A stretch of 34,269 nt of DNA from positions 1 to 34,269 of the forward strand of contig JAJHQJ010000012.1 in assembly GCA_020833415.1 (NCBI GenBank). Direction: 5' to 3'. A program made the position numbers and the translations under genes. Below, piece after piece: positions 8,356 to 16,296 of the stretch (position 1 is the first letter of the stretch; the number at the start of each line of letters is the position of its first letter). The DNA is from Desulfurococcaceae archaeon. GTDB taxonomy: Archaea; Thermoproteota; Thermoprotei_A; Sulfolobales; NBVN01. A model generated the notes under the pieces. That model ran no database searches, was not told the origin of the DNA, and saw only the letters and a list, made by a program, of their open reading frames with translations.

Positions 8356-9150
8356 TTAGAGGACCCGACTATCCCTAGCTAGATCCACGGGTATGAGTAC
8401 CCTCCTCCCACGTACCTCAGTCTCCTCTACGACGACGCCGTAGACAGGTTCTACGACGTCCTTTCTAAGTACCTCCTCAGGACTACCTACGGCTACCACC
8501 CTACCGCCCTCCAGTAGTACGACGAGGTCTGAGTACAGTGAGGCTAGGTAGAGGTCATGTAGGGCTACTACGGTTACCTTACCCAACCTCGCAGTAACTC
8601 TTTTAACGGTGTCGAGAACCTCTAACCTGTACCTAATGTCCAGGTACGCCGACGGCTCGTCCAGTAGTAGGACCCTGGGCTCCTGGACTAGAGCCCTGGC
8701 TATCAGGACCCTCTGCAGTTCACCACTACTAAGCTGGTCGAGCCTCCTACTGAGTAGGTGGTATACGCCTAGCTCCTTAGACACCCTCTCAACTACCGCT
8801 AGGTCCTCCTCCCCGTACCCTACGCTGAGCACCTCCTGGTGGGGGTACCTACCGGTAGCTATGAACTCGAAGACTGTTGATGGTATGGTCCTAGAGATGT
8901 AGGGGTCTACGTAGGCTACGAGCTTAGCCAGCTCCCTGGGTCTGTAGTACCTGTAGTCCCTACCGTCTATGTAGACAGCCCCCCTCGTTGGGGTTACTAG
9001 CCTAGCTATGGTCTTCAGTAAGGTGGTCTTACCAGCCCCGTTGGGCCCTATGACACAGGTCACCCTACCAGCTTCGAACTCTACGGTCACCCCCCTGAGA
9101 GCTGGGGTGGAGTCGTACTCTACCTCAACACCCTCTACCCTGATCCTCAC
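8356..9150 (-). CDS. ABC transporter ATPase, cobalamin/Fe-siderophore type
   Basis: Cytoplasmic ATPase driving a BtuCD/FecCDE-like importer. Walker A GPNGAGKTT (about 37-45), Q-loop region near AYVDPYI, signature LSSGELQRV, Walker B RVLLLDEPSAYLD and the H-loop in VVALHDLY are all present. 264 aa is standard. It overlaps the permease gene by 4 bp (9147-9150) and is the last gene of a binding protein-permease-ATPase operon. The substrate class is set by the partner proteins; corrinoid and iron chelate cannot be separated by sequence alone. Confidence 0.92.
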   Translation of the reverse strand: MRIRVEGVEVEYDSTPALRGVTVEFEAGRVTCVIGPNGAGKTTLLKTIARLVTPTRGAVYIDGRDYRYYRPRELAKLVAYVDPYISRTIPSTVFEFIATGRYPHQEVLSVGYGEEDLAVVERVSKELGVYHLLSRRLDQLSSGELQRVLIARALVQEPRVLLLDEPSAYLDIRYRLEVLDTVKRVTARLGKVTVVALHDLYLASLYSDLVVLLEGGRVVAVGSPEEVLRKDVVEPVYGVVVEETEVRGRRVLIPVDLARDSRVL

Positions 9151-10172
9151 CTCCTAAACCACCTCAGTAGTACGTAGGCTACGAAGGGCCCCCCGATAGC
9201 ACTGGTGATCGTCCCTAGGGGTAGCTCACCGTACGGGGACCCCATGGATATGAGCCTAACCACGATGTCAGCCGCCAGGGTTATCACACCCCCGACTAGG
9301 AAGGAGGTCTGTACCAGGAACCTGTGGTCCGAGCCGACTAGGAAGCGGGATACGTGTGGTGCTGCTAGACCTACGAACCCCACTATACCTACCACAGCTA
9401 TCGTTACCCCAGTACCTAGGCTCGCCGTAGCTGAGGCAGCTAGGGAGAGGAACCTGGGGTTGAAACCCAGCTGCTGCGAGTACTCATCGCCGTAGAGGTA
9501 GGCGTTAAGCCCCTTCGAGATAGCTAGGGAGATTCCTAGGCAGGCGGCCGCTGAGGCTATGAGGTAGGGGACGTCCTTAGATAGTGCGTTCGAGGCCGAA
9601 CCTGCCAGTAGGAGTACGTAGGGCATACCGGTAACCCGCTGGACAGCGTAGAGAAGTACGTGGGATACCCCCGAGAAGAAGGCCGATACAGCTATACCCG
9701 AGAGTACGAGCGACGTACTGCCCCCACCGGCTAGCCTACTCAGAGCTACCGTTAGGCTATAGCCCAGTAGGGCCCCGGCGAACGCTAGTGCCATGAGGTA
9801 GTACCTCATAGCTAGTAGTTCTGGTCTTAGGACTACAGCTGCGGATACCATGGCTAGGGCCGATGAGGAGAGGCCCAGTATGAAGGGGTCTGCTAGAGGG
9901 TTCCTAGTTATACACTGCATTAGGACTCCGGAGAGACCTAGTATGCCCCCGGTGAGGTAGCTGACCGCAGCCCTCGCTAACCTGTAGGAGAGCACTACCA
10001 CTACCTCCCGGGGCGCCCTACCGGAGACTACCTCCGGGAGCCAACTAAGGGAGAAGCCCGCGGGACCTATACCTAGGGAGACTAGGAGCGTAGCTAGCGA
10101 GGCCAGTAGGAGTGCGGATACCGAGGTAAGAAACCTCCTAAGCTGGGACCTGTATACCTGCACGTAGCGCAC
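9147..10172 (-). CDS. ABC transporter permease, BtuC/FecD family
   Basis: Membrane subunit with about ten hydrophobic helices in 341 aa. Family signatures include RLARAAVSYLTGGILGLSGV near the N-terminus, QCITRNPLADPFILGLSSSA, and the C-terminal GIVGFVGLAAPHVSRFLVGSDHR that contacts the ATPase. It lies end-to-end with the binding protein gene (adjacent bases 10172/10173) and overlaps the ATPase gene by 4 bp, so one transcript is expected. Confidence 0.93.
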   Translation of the reverse strand: MRYVQVYRSQLRRFLTSVSALLLASLATLLVSLGIGPAGFSLSWLPEVVSGRAPREVVVVLSYRLARAAVSYLTGGILGLSGVLMQCITRNPLADPFILGLSSSALAMVSAAVVLRPELLAMRYYLMALAFAGALLGYSLTVALSRLAGGGSTSLVLSGIAVSAFFSGVSHVLLYAVQRVTGMPYVLLLAGSASNALSKDVPYLIASAAACLGISLAISKGLNAYLYGDEYSQQLGFNPRFLSLAASATASLGTGVTIAVVGIVGFVGLAAPHVSRFLVGSDHRFLVQTSFLVGGVITLAADIVVRLISMGSPYGELPLGTITSAIGGPFVAYVLLRWFRR

Positions 10173-11291
10173 CTAGGTAGCTACTAGAGTCTCCGCCGCA
10201 GTAGCCTGAGTTGGGGTTGCCACAGCTTTAACTAGGTTTATGACGTCCACCCTCGTGGGCTCTCCGAAGATCTCTGGGTGTATTAGCTGGGCCAGTAGCT
10301 CCAGGGCCCTACCGATCCTAGGTCCGGGTCTAGATACCATGTCGTCAGCCTCCCCGGTGATGAGGTAGACCCTGCCGTTCCTCCACGCGGTAGTCTCGAG
10401 GAGCTCCGGGAGGTTGGTTAGGATGTCCGTGTAGATAGCCTTCGCGTCTGCCCCCATAACGCTTATTATCACTACCTCAGGGTCCTGGCTAACTATGAAC
10501 TCCCTGCTTAACCTAGGCCACGAGCTGTAGACTCTGGCTACGTTACTCCCCCCGGCGGCCTCTATGAGCCACCCTATGAAGGTATCTCCACCTGCACTGT
10601 ATAGACCCCAGGAGGGTGGTCCTATCAGGTAGAGTACCCTAGGTCTACCCGCGCTGGCTACAGCTGACCTAACCCTAGCTACCGAGTCCTCTATAGCTTT
10701 GACCACCGGCTCGGCCCTCCCCTCTACCCCGAAGATGGCGGCTACGAGCCTTATGGTAGCTATGACGTCGTCGACGTTTCTCGCATCCGGGAGGAAGAAG
10801 ACCCTTAGGCCGAGCTCAGCAAACTTCTCCTTAAGCTTCGCGTGGGGGGATACCATGGCTAGTACTAGGTCCGGCTTGAGGGATAGCACCTTCTCTAGGT
10901 CTACAGTCCACGGACCCCCGACCGTCGATACCCTACCCTCCTTGACTAGCTCAACGACTTCTGGTGGGTAGTTGCAGTACGTCGTAACGCCGACTACGTA
11001 CTGGCCTAGACCTAGGGCGAACAGTATCTCCGTTATACTGGGCATTAGTGATACCACCCTCGTAGGTACTGAGGCGATCTCTACCTCACGCCCTAGAGCA
11101 TCGAGGAACTTCCTAACTACCGTAGTTCTCGAGATCTCGACGGTGACCGTTCTCGGTACCTCCGTTAGGTAAACCGTTACCGGGGTTACTGTTCGAGTTC
11201 CCTGAGTACCTACTGAGAAACCTGCTAGACCTGCTAGTACGGCTACCACTACCACTACTACGGGTAGTAACCACCTCCTACTAGCTACCAT
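10173..11291 (-). CDS. ABC transporter substrate-binding protein, BtuF/FecB-like
   Basis: Extracytoplasmic binding protein. Residues about 7-27 are a hydrophobic signal or anchor (LLPVVVVVVAVLAGLAGF) after a basic start. The fold begins at RVVSLMPSITEILFALG, followed by VGVTTYCNYPPEV, a motif common in corrinoid-binding BtuF relatives, and GPPSWGLYSAGGDTFIGWL. It ends with a Thr/Ala-rich tail (TPTQATAAETLVAT), odd for a periplasmic protein and perhaps a surface linker. The ATG at 11291 lies inside a perfect palindrome that probably controls the operon. Cobalamin or an iron chelate is the likely substrate; this is inference. Confidence 0.88.
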   Translation of the reverse strand: MVASRRWLLPVVVVVVAVLAGLAGFSVGTQGTRTVTPVTVYLTEVPRTVTVEISRTTVVRKFLDALGREVEIASVPTRVVSLMPSITEILFALGLGQYVVGVTTYCNYPPEVVELVKEGRVSTVGGPWTVDLEKVLSLKPDLVLAMVSPHAKLKEKFAELGLRVFFLPDARNVDDVIATIRLVAAIFGVEGRAEPVVKAIEDSVARVRSAVASAGRPRVLYLIGPPSWGLYSAGGDTFIGWLIEAAGGSNVARVYSSWPRLSREFIVSQDPEVVIISVMGADAKAIYTDILTNLPELLETTAWRNGRVYLITGEADDMVSRPGPRIGRALELLAQLIHPEIFGEPTRVDVINLVKAVATPTQATAAETLVAT

Positions 11292-11311
11292 TTGGATACC
11301 CTATCCAAATG
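11289..11311 (-). promoter_or_regulatory. Perfect 10-3-10 palindromic operator over start codon
   Basis: CATTTGGATA, three bases, TATCCAAATG: every arm base pairs. The last three bases on the minus strand are the ATG of the binding protein gene. The TATA box at 11321-11330 puts the transcription start at about 11300, within the palindrome. A dimeric repressor bound here would block initiation directly. Metal or cobalamin responsiveness is inference from the genes. Confidence 0.75.
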
Positions 11312-11320
11312 ATAGGCTAG

Positions 11321-11330
11321 AGTATTTAAG
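11321..11330 (-). promoter_or_regulatory. TATA box of the ABC importer operon
   Basis: On the minus strand CTTAAATACT lies about 25 bp upstream of the palindrome centre and start codon; AAGCTTAAATAC is AT-rich against a GC-balanced background. Confidence 0.6.
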
Positions 11331-11353
11331 CTTTTCAGCCTACCCCGGGCTAC

Positions 11354-12823
11354 CTAGAAGGTCAGCCTCTTTAGGTAGTAGGCTCCTACAGCTGCGTAAA
11401 GTGGGAGGAACTCTATCCTACCTAGGTACATGCAGACCATTAGGATAGCCTTAGCTGATGGAGGTGCCGTAGCTGTGATACCCACGGAGAGCCCTACGCA
11501 GGAGAGAGCTGAAGCGGTTTCGTATAGTGAGTCCAGGTAGCTAAACCCCGCTAGGCCTGAGCCCACTAGAGCTATGTGTAGGGCTACCGAAGCCGCGGTG
11601 AGCGTGGTTAGGTAGAGGAATACGTAGGTAAGAGCTGACCTCACCTCATCGTCTCTAACTACGTCCCCACCGACCTTCTTAACTAGTACGACCGCCCTGG
11701 GTAGTGAGGGTTCGACCATCTCCCACACTATGCTCTTTAAGGCTATGGCTACCCTCCTCATCTTTATCCCGCCAGCTGTTGAGAATGTTGCTCCACCTAC
11801 GACCATAGCTACTACGGTAATTACCTTCACAATGTCCGGGTCTTCACCTAGTGGGGTGACGGAGAAGCCTGTAGTAGTTAAGGCTGATACTAGGTGGAAC
11901 AGCCATACGGGGAGCTTATCCACGAAGCCGTAGACTAGGGAGGTTACTGCTAGGAGGACTGATAGTGCTACGAGTACTGCGAGGAAGCCTCTAACCTCAA
12001 CGGATCTCGCGAAGTCCTTGAGTCTACCTACAGTTAGATTGTAGAGGTCTGAGAAGTTAAGGGCTCCTAGGACCATGGGTACCGATGCTGCTACGAGTAA
12101 CGCGTAGTTACTACCCCTAAACCAGTAGCCTAGGCTCTCGGAACGAGTTGACATGCCACCAGTAGCTATGGCCGTCATGGAGTGTGCTAGGGAGTTGAAT
12201 GGGTCGAGGCCTACCGCGATTAGGAGTACAGTACCTATTACTGTGTACACTAGGTATATCAGGGATAGCCTCCTAGCTGTCTCGACTACCGATGGGACTA
12301 GCCTAACCCCTCTCTCAGCTACGTAGATGCTCCTTATAGCTCTATGTAGGAACGGGAATAGAGCACCGGAGACCACCACAATACCTAGCTCACCAACCCA
12401 CTGAGTTACCGCCCTCCACATCAGGACTATGGGTGGGTAGGACTCAGGTATGCTAATAACGCTAAGCCCCGTCCCCGAGAAGCCGCTTAGGGACTCGAAG
12501 AACGCGTCGAGAGGGGTTAGGTCGGTTGTGTAGAGGTATATAGTTGTAGAAAACAGAGGCGCTAGTAACCAGAAAATTGAGACCACTATGTAGGCATCTA
12601 GTAACTCCGTTACAATAAACCCCCTACATACCAGGAGGACTAACAGAGAGGTTATAGTAGCTAGGGAGGATACGACGACCATCCTAACACCAGTGCTAGC
12701 CGTGTACGGATCTGCAGAGAGTGCGTACCCCAGGACCCCGATAGTTAAGGCAATTAACGAGAGGGTCAGCATGAGGGCGGAAACGGTGAAGCCTATAGCC
12801 TTAACTCTGTGGACTATCGTCAC
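11354..12823 (-). CDS. trkH: K+ transporter membrane subunit, TrkH/KtrB family
   Basis: Potassium uptake protein with four pseudo-repeated membrane-pore-membrane units. The four selectivity-filter segments can be read: SGFSGTGLSVI, ATGGMSTRSES, TTTGFSVTPLG and SCVGLSVGITA, each with the central Gly. The helix end MVVGGATFSTAGGIKMRRV and terminal YLGRIEFLPLYA are also family-typical. 489 aa matches TrkH. The start is GTG 12823. No TrkA/KtrA-type regulatory subunit is encoded next to it, so that partner must be elsewhere. Confidence 0.93.
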   Translation of the reverse strand: MTIVHRVKAIGFTVSALMLTLSLIALTIGVLGYALSADPYTASTGVRMVVVSSLATITSLLVLLVCRGFIVTELLDAYIVVSIFWLLAPLFSTTIYLYTTDLTPLDAFFESLSGFSGTGLSVISIPESYPPIVLMWRAVTQWVGELGIVVVSGALFPFLHRAIRSIYVAERGVRLVPSVVETARRLSLIYLVYTVIGTVLLIAVGLDPFNSLAHSMTAIATGGMSTRSESLGYWFRGSNYALLVAASVPMVLGALNFSDLYNLTVGRLKDFARSVEVRGFLAVLVALSVLLAVTSLVYGFVDKLPVWLFHLVSALTTTGFSVTPLGEDPDIVKVITVVAMVVGGATFSTAGGIKMRRVAIALKSIVWEMVEPSLPRAVVLVKKVGGDVVRDDEVRSALTYVFLYLTTLTAASVALHIALVGSGLAGFSYLDSLYETASALSCVGLSVGITATAPPSAKAILMVCMYLGRIEFLPLYAAVGAYYLKRLTF

Positions 12824-12901
12824 CGCGACACCGATATACCTTAGAAACCTCTAGATAAATGAACAACCTAAAGTACCGGTCTATAGCTCAGAGACACGCA
12901 T

Positions 12902-12915
12902 CCTATAAACTTTAT
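12902..12915 (+). promoter_or_regulatory. TATA region of tRNA-Leu
   Basis: CCTATAAACTTTAT lies about 30-40 bp before the tRNA 5' end, the spacing seen for the other tRNA genes here. Confidence 0.5.
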
Positions 12916-12944
12916 TACTCTCTACTCTACCTAGTTTCTATGGT

Positions 12945-13029
12945 GCGGGGGTGCCCGAGCCAGGTCAAAGGGGTCGGGCTGAGGCCCCGATGGCGTAGGC
13001 CTGCGTGGGTTCGAATCCCACCCCCCGCA
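12945..13029 (+). tRNA. tRNA-Leu (GAG)
   Basis: Acceptor strands GCGGGGG and CCCCCGC pair fully, with discriminator A. The anticodon arm is TCGGG-CTGAGGC-CCCGA, giving anticodon GAG. The long variable arm (GGCGTAGGCCTGCG region) and the T arm GTGGG-TTCGAAT-CCCAC confirm a leucine tRNA. There is no intron and no encoded CCA (the 3' flank is CCT). Length 85 nt. Confidence 0.96.
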
Positions 13030-13061
13030 CCTCATTAACACCCCAATCTCATTGCAAGGAC

Positions 13062-13834
13062 CTAGCGGTGTAGACCTCTCCTCTGATTACTGACTCTCTG
13101 GAGTACTAGTGTGGTTGCTGCTAGTGGGTAGGTAAGGAGTGCTGTGAGTACCAGTGAGGAGAACTCCCTAGTGCTTAGCACACCTAGGTTAAGGGCTGTT
13201 AGGGCTATGGCTGATTCTAATGCTCCCCTAACTGCAACTAGGGAGGCTACCTCGGTCTTGGAGAAGACGCGTAGTAGCCCGGTCCTACTGAGTACTGCTA
13301 CTACGGCTACCTTCCCGGCTACAGCTCCTGCTAGTCCAGCAACCACCAGTACCGGGTCTGCCGATGCTGGGCTAACTGCGTAGCCTACGTACGTGAATAC
13401 CAGGGGTGACGTAATGAGGTTGTTCACTACCTCCAGGCTATCAGCTATTGCCTCTACGTGACTAGTTACCCTAAGGAGGGGGTCCCCCGAGGACCTAGCT
13501 AGCCCTAGGGTCATACCTATGAAGTACCCCCTAGAAGAGGGCCTACGCTATCTACGGATAGACCTACCGCAGTGAAGAGCACAGCCATGGTGACTGCGTT
13601 GAGGATACCTACGCTAAGGCCCCGCCTTAGAGTTGCGGTGAGTACAGCTACACCTAGAGCTACCGACACTAGGGATATGGTAAGGCTTACCGTATCGACG
13701 TCGACCTCACTAACCCTTATCGATATCCTTCTAACACCGGACTCCCTAACGATCATCTCGGCTAGCTCTACTAGGGACGTCCCCCTAATAGTCTTGAGGA
13801 CGTCCAGGATCAGCTTCTTAAGGGGCTGTTTCCG
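13062..13834 (-). pseudogene. Decayed DUF211 / cation-proton antiporter frame
   Basis: Two ORFs (13517-13756 and 13062-13514) are one reading frame broken in a GGGGG run near 13530; adding one G joins SVGPLLGG to YFIGMTLG. The joined frame has about six membrane helices resembling the C-terminal half of a CPA-type Na+/H+ antiporter (RGALESAIALTALNLG near the end). Upstream of the first ORF start the frame continues without a start codon as KKLILDVLK...SLVELAEMI, matching the N-terminus of DUF211 proteins (LVLDVLKP). The first half of the antiporter is missing. It abuts the 3' end of the TnpB-like gene, so insertion or deletion there is likely. Confidence 0.6.
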
Positions 13835-13847
13835 TAAATAAGGTGGG

Positions 13848-14924
13848 CTAGGGTTGTTTAAGTCCTTTTAGGGCTATGAGATATGCTGATGCTGTGTGCC
13901 TGTCTAGCCTATACCTTTTCATTATCTCGTCGTGTTCCCTGGAGTTTGTTGTGCCTCTTGGGTCTACGTACTTGACTTCTATGCCGTATAGCGGTGCCTT
14001 CAGGGCTACCATCTCGATGACAGAGCTCCTAAAGACCGAGACCCTGTAGTTGTAGTTCTCACGCCTCCTGTCGTTGCTCCTAACCCAGAGAAGCTTTAGC
14101 TTTCCCAGAACCTCTGGGTTTTCGAGGAACAGTACTCTGACTCCGTGGTTGTATGCGTACTCCAGCATCTCGTGGACTTTCATACCGATAATGCTCCTAG
14201 CCCTGTGCCTATCGCAACCCTTTCTGGAAGCCTCTTCGAACCAGAAGGTATAGGTGTCTCTGAGCCTCCCATCACCATCGACTACCGCTAGGTTTACCCT
14301 GTCTACATTTACGTCTACACCGCCATAGAGTCTGCCATTATTTGCTCTAACTCTGGTCGCGTGGCTGTAGTAGAAACCCACAGGTATCGCTATCTGTAGC
14401 TCCCCTCTAACATACAGCTTCCCATCTCCGGTATTCCAAGACTTCACGTATATTCTCGGCATATACGGTTGCCTCTCCCTGAGGATAGCGTCGAGCAACT
14501 TCTTGTAGGCACCTGACGTGCTGACTCTTAGAGCCATTCTCTCACTCTCCTTGCTGAAGCTGAAGACTGTGACTTCTACTTCGCTCGGTCTTTTAAGCGT
14601 TATGCTCCTGGGCGGGTACTCCTTCTCACTCTGCTGAAACATCAGCCAGCCAGACAGTTCGACACTCCTAAGGTCTATGCCAAGCTGTCTGCACGATTCG
14701 TAAACACTTCTAACTAGTGTAATCGCTCCATAGGAGTACCTCCTATTTGGTATCACGTTGTAGACAGTCTTATAGAACGTGCTTTTCCAGCCTATGTCCG
14801 AGGCTGGGAGGGCGGAAGATTGCTTAACGATATTAAATAGCCTATGTGTGGCCACTTTGAAGAGCCACGCAGTCGATAATAGGAGCTTCGCATTTTCCAC
14901 CAGATGCGTTAAAACCCGCCGCAA
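13848..14924 (-). CDS. TnpB-like (IS605 OrfB) protein lacking zinc knuckle
   Basis: A RuvC-fold protein related to the RNA-guided nuclease TnpB. RuvC-I is GGVDVNVDRVNLAVVD (D204), RuvC-II VLFLENPEVL (E268) and RuvC-III YRLDRHTASAYLIAL (D341), so all three acidic residues are retained. The segment between DPRGTTNS and LDRHTAS is only about 14 residues and has no CxxC pairs, whereas TnpB normally carries a CPxCG...C..CG zinc knuckle there. 358 aa is close to normal. No TnpA transposase is nearby. The start is TTG 14924 (GTG 14900 also possible). Its codon use looks less rich in CTA-type codons than its neighbours, suggesting transfer. It could be a domesticated derivative; activity and function are unknown. 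Confidence 0.7.
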   Translation of the reverse strand: MRRVLTHLVENAKLLLSTAWLFKVATHRLFNIVKQSSALPASDIGWKSTFYKTVYNVIPNRRYSYGAITLVRSVYESCRQLGIDLRSVELSGWLMFQQSEKEYPPRSITLKRPSEVEVTVFSFSKESERMALRVSTSGAYKKLLDAILRERQPYMPRIYVKSWNTGDGKLYVRGELQIAIPVGFYYSHATRVRANNGRLYGGVDVNVDRVNLAVVDGDGRLRDTYTFWFEEASRKGCDRHRARSIIGMKVHEMLEYAYNHGVRVLFLENPEVLGKLKLLWVRSNDRRRENYNYRVSVFRSSVIEMVALKAPLYGIEVKYVDPRGTTNSREHDEIMKRYRLDRHTASAYLIALKGLKQP

Positions 14925-14957
14925 TAGTTACGTAGCTCACTTTTAGCCCGCTACTAG

Positions 14958-14994
14958 GGTATATACCTGGTATATACCTTTAGGTTTATAAACC
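14958..14994. promoter_or_regulatory. Cluster of three TATA palindromes
   Basis: GGTATATACC occurs twice, 11 bp apart (14958 and 14969), followed by GGTTTATAAACC (14983). Each is a perfect palindrome containing a TATA core. The third is correctly placed both for the TnpB-like gene (minus strand, start near 14963) and for the structured RNA (plus strand, start near 15012-15020). The one-helical-turn spacing suggests protein binding to one DNA face, so this may be a joint promoter-operator. Confidence 0.6.
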
Positions 14995-15011
14995 TACTGC
15001 TCAACTATTAA

Positions 15012-15157
15012 GGTAGTGGGTGCCGAGTCCCAAGACCCGCAGCTTAACCGCGGTGCGCGGCTCAGCACCGTGCCGTGAGGAGCCCGGGGGTGGTGCTAAG
15101 CGACCCTAAAGTGCCATAAACAACCACTCTCGGGTGAACGGCAAGCCCTCTCCTACC
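15012..15157 (+). ncRNA. Unassigned structured RNA
   Basis: GC-rich island with a coherent fold. The terminal helix is GGTAG (15012) with CTACC (15153). Arm 1 is GGTGC/GCACC plus GAG/CTC (15019-15069), containing a CCGCG/CGCGG hairpin. Arm 2 is GCCGT/ACGGC (15072-15142), leading to a 12-bp helix (15083-15094 with 15123-15134, two or three G-U pairs). A strong TATA box is placed for a start near 15012-15020. The 3' strand overlaps the L37e stop codon on the opposite strand. It lacks RNase P, SRP, tRNA and C/D hallmarks. Transcription in the opposite sense, as a 3' extension of L37e mRNA, cannot be excluded. Confidence 0.5.
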
Positions 15158-15338
15158 TAATCCTAATCCTATTTACCTTTCTAGAGGACCAGGAGTACCT
15201 CCTCAACCTCTTAGACCTACCGAAGCCGCAGGCAGCGCAGTACCCCTTAGCTACGTTGAAGGCGTGCCTACCGCACCTCCTACACCTTATGTGGGTCTTA
15301 CCCTTACTCCTCTTACCCATCGATGGGGTGCCCTTCAC
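15153..15338 (-). CDS. rpl37e: 50S ribosomal protein L37e
   Basis: Small zinc-binding protein of the large subunit. [20 protein letters not shown] at the start matches the family's MTKGTPS.GKRN..THIRCR, which fixes the start at ATG 15338. Two CxxC pairs (CRRC and CAAC) 11 residues apart bind zinc. The basic C-terminus ([14 protein letters not shown]) is typical. 61 aa. It is six bases downstream of the LSm gene, a pairing common in archaea. Confidence 0.97.
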   Translation of the reverse strand: MKGTPSMGKRSKGKTHIRCRRCGRHAFNVAKGYCAACGFGRSKRLRRYSWSSRKVNRIRIR

Positions 15339-15344
15339 CTAGGT

Positions 15345-15572
15345 TCACCTCTTAGCTACCGGTGTTATCAGTACTATGTTCTCCCCCCGGATAACCACCG
15401 TCCCGAGTTTCCTGGGCTTATCCTCCACTATCTCGTAGGCATCCTCCAGGACTATATTCAGGTGCTGGTCGAAGCTCTTCAACCTACCCCGGACAACCTC
15501 GTTAGACCTGAGCTTAACCATTACGTCCTGACCCAGGTTCTCCCCAAGTAGTCTCTGAGCTGCGTCACTCAT
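15345..15572 (-). CDS. Sm-like archaeal protein (LSm/SmAP)
   Basis: Ring-forming RNA-binding protein. Sm1 motif: GQDVMVKLRSNEVVRGRLKS followed by FDQHLNIVLEDA; Sm2: LGTVVIRGENIVLITP. The RNA-contacting D-x-H-x-N and RG residues are intact. 75 aa is standard. Cotranscribed with L37e directly downstream, pointing to roles in RNA processing linked to ribosome production. Confidence 0.96.
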   Translation of the reverse strand: MSDAAQRLLGENLGQDVMVKLRSNEVVRGRLKSFDQHLNIVLEDAYEIVEDKPRKLGTVVIRGENIVLITPVAKR

Positions 15573-15614
15573 CTAGAGCTCTCCCCACATAATTCCCAGG
15601 TACCTTAAAAGCCT

Positions 15615-16271
15615 TTATCCTCCGCTAAACCTCTTGATGACCTCCAGGGACGCCTCCCAGATCCTGTCACCGGCGTAGTGGAGGTTCTCTATAGCCCTAC
15701 CTCTCCTAATCCTCAGTACCTCCTCGGAGCTCATCAAAGCCTTACCAACCGCGATTGGGCTTACCTTACCCGGAGCCCACACTGCTACCACATCACCGAC
15801 GGCGAACCCGCTCACCTCAACGATCCCGGGGGCCATAACGTCAGCACCTCTCAGTATATGCTTAACAGCACCCTCATCAACCACCGCGTAGTGGGTAGAG
15901 CCCACCCCGGCAGTCTTAACCGCAACTAGGGTCGGTACGAACTCCTCCCTAAGCCTAAATGCCAGCGGGATACCCCCTATAGCGAAGATCTCCACATCCT
16001 CGTAGACAACCCTAAGCCCCTCAGAGCTCTCCCCAACTCCAAGCACTGCACACAACCTCTGATACTTCGAGCAGAACGTACTTACGAAGTTCTTAACGTC
16101 CTTCTTCCTCAAGTTCGAGTACACCAGTTTAACCACAGCGAGCTCCGACCCTAGCTCACGGCCTAGAGTATATAAACCTCCTCCAGGAGTTAGAGCCTCA
16201 ACTACTAAGTCCTCGTTCCACAACAAACTTCCTTTAAGTGGGATGGATGTAGGGAGCTTGGGGGCAATCAT
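15615..16271 (-). CDS. PUA-domain protein, MCT-1/Tma20-like
   Basis: Probable translation or RNA-binding factor. The C-terminal PUA domain (residues about 118-195) is clear: VVDEGAVKHILRGADVMAPG, then GDVVAVWAPG, IAVGKALMSSEEV and ENLHYAGDRIWE, very close to the MCT-1 family. The N-terminal domain (1-110) is the less conserved pre-PUA half. The gene lies upstream of LSm-L37e with a 42 bp gap, possibly one unit. A TATA box (minus strand CTATAAGC, 16286-16293) is so close to ATG 16271 that the mRNA should be leaderless or use a later start. Confidence 0.82.
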   Translation of the reverse strand: MIAPKLPTSIPLKGSLLWNEDLVVEALTPGGGLYTLGRELGSELAVVKLVYSNLRKKDVKNFVSTFCSKYQRLCAVLGVGESSEGLRVVYEDVEIFAIGGIPLAFRLREEFVPTLVAVKTAGVGSTHYAVVDEGAVKHILRGADVMAPGIVEVSGFAVGDVVAVWAPGKVSPIAVGKALMSSEEVLRIRRGRAIENLHYAGDRIWEASLEVIKRFSGG

Positions 16272-16296
16272 GAAAACATCAAAGAGCTTATAGGCT

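Noticed and set aside
15012-15115. 5S rRNA
   Set aside because: CCGTGAGGA, GCTTAACCGC and CTAAGC recall archaeal 5S, but there is no 5' strand for helices I and II, and the promoter would start the RNA inside the molecule.
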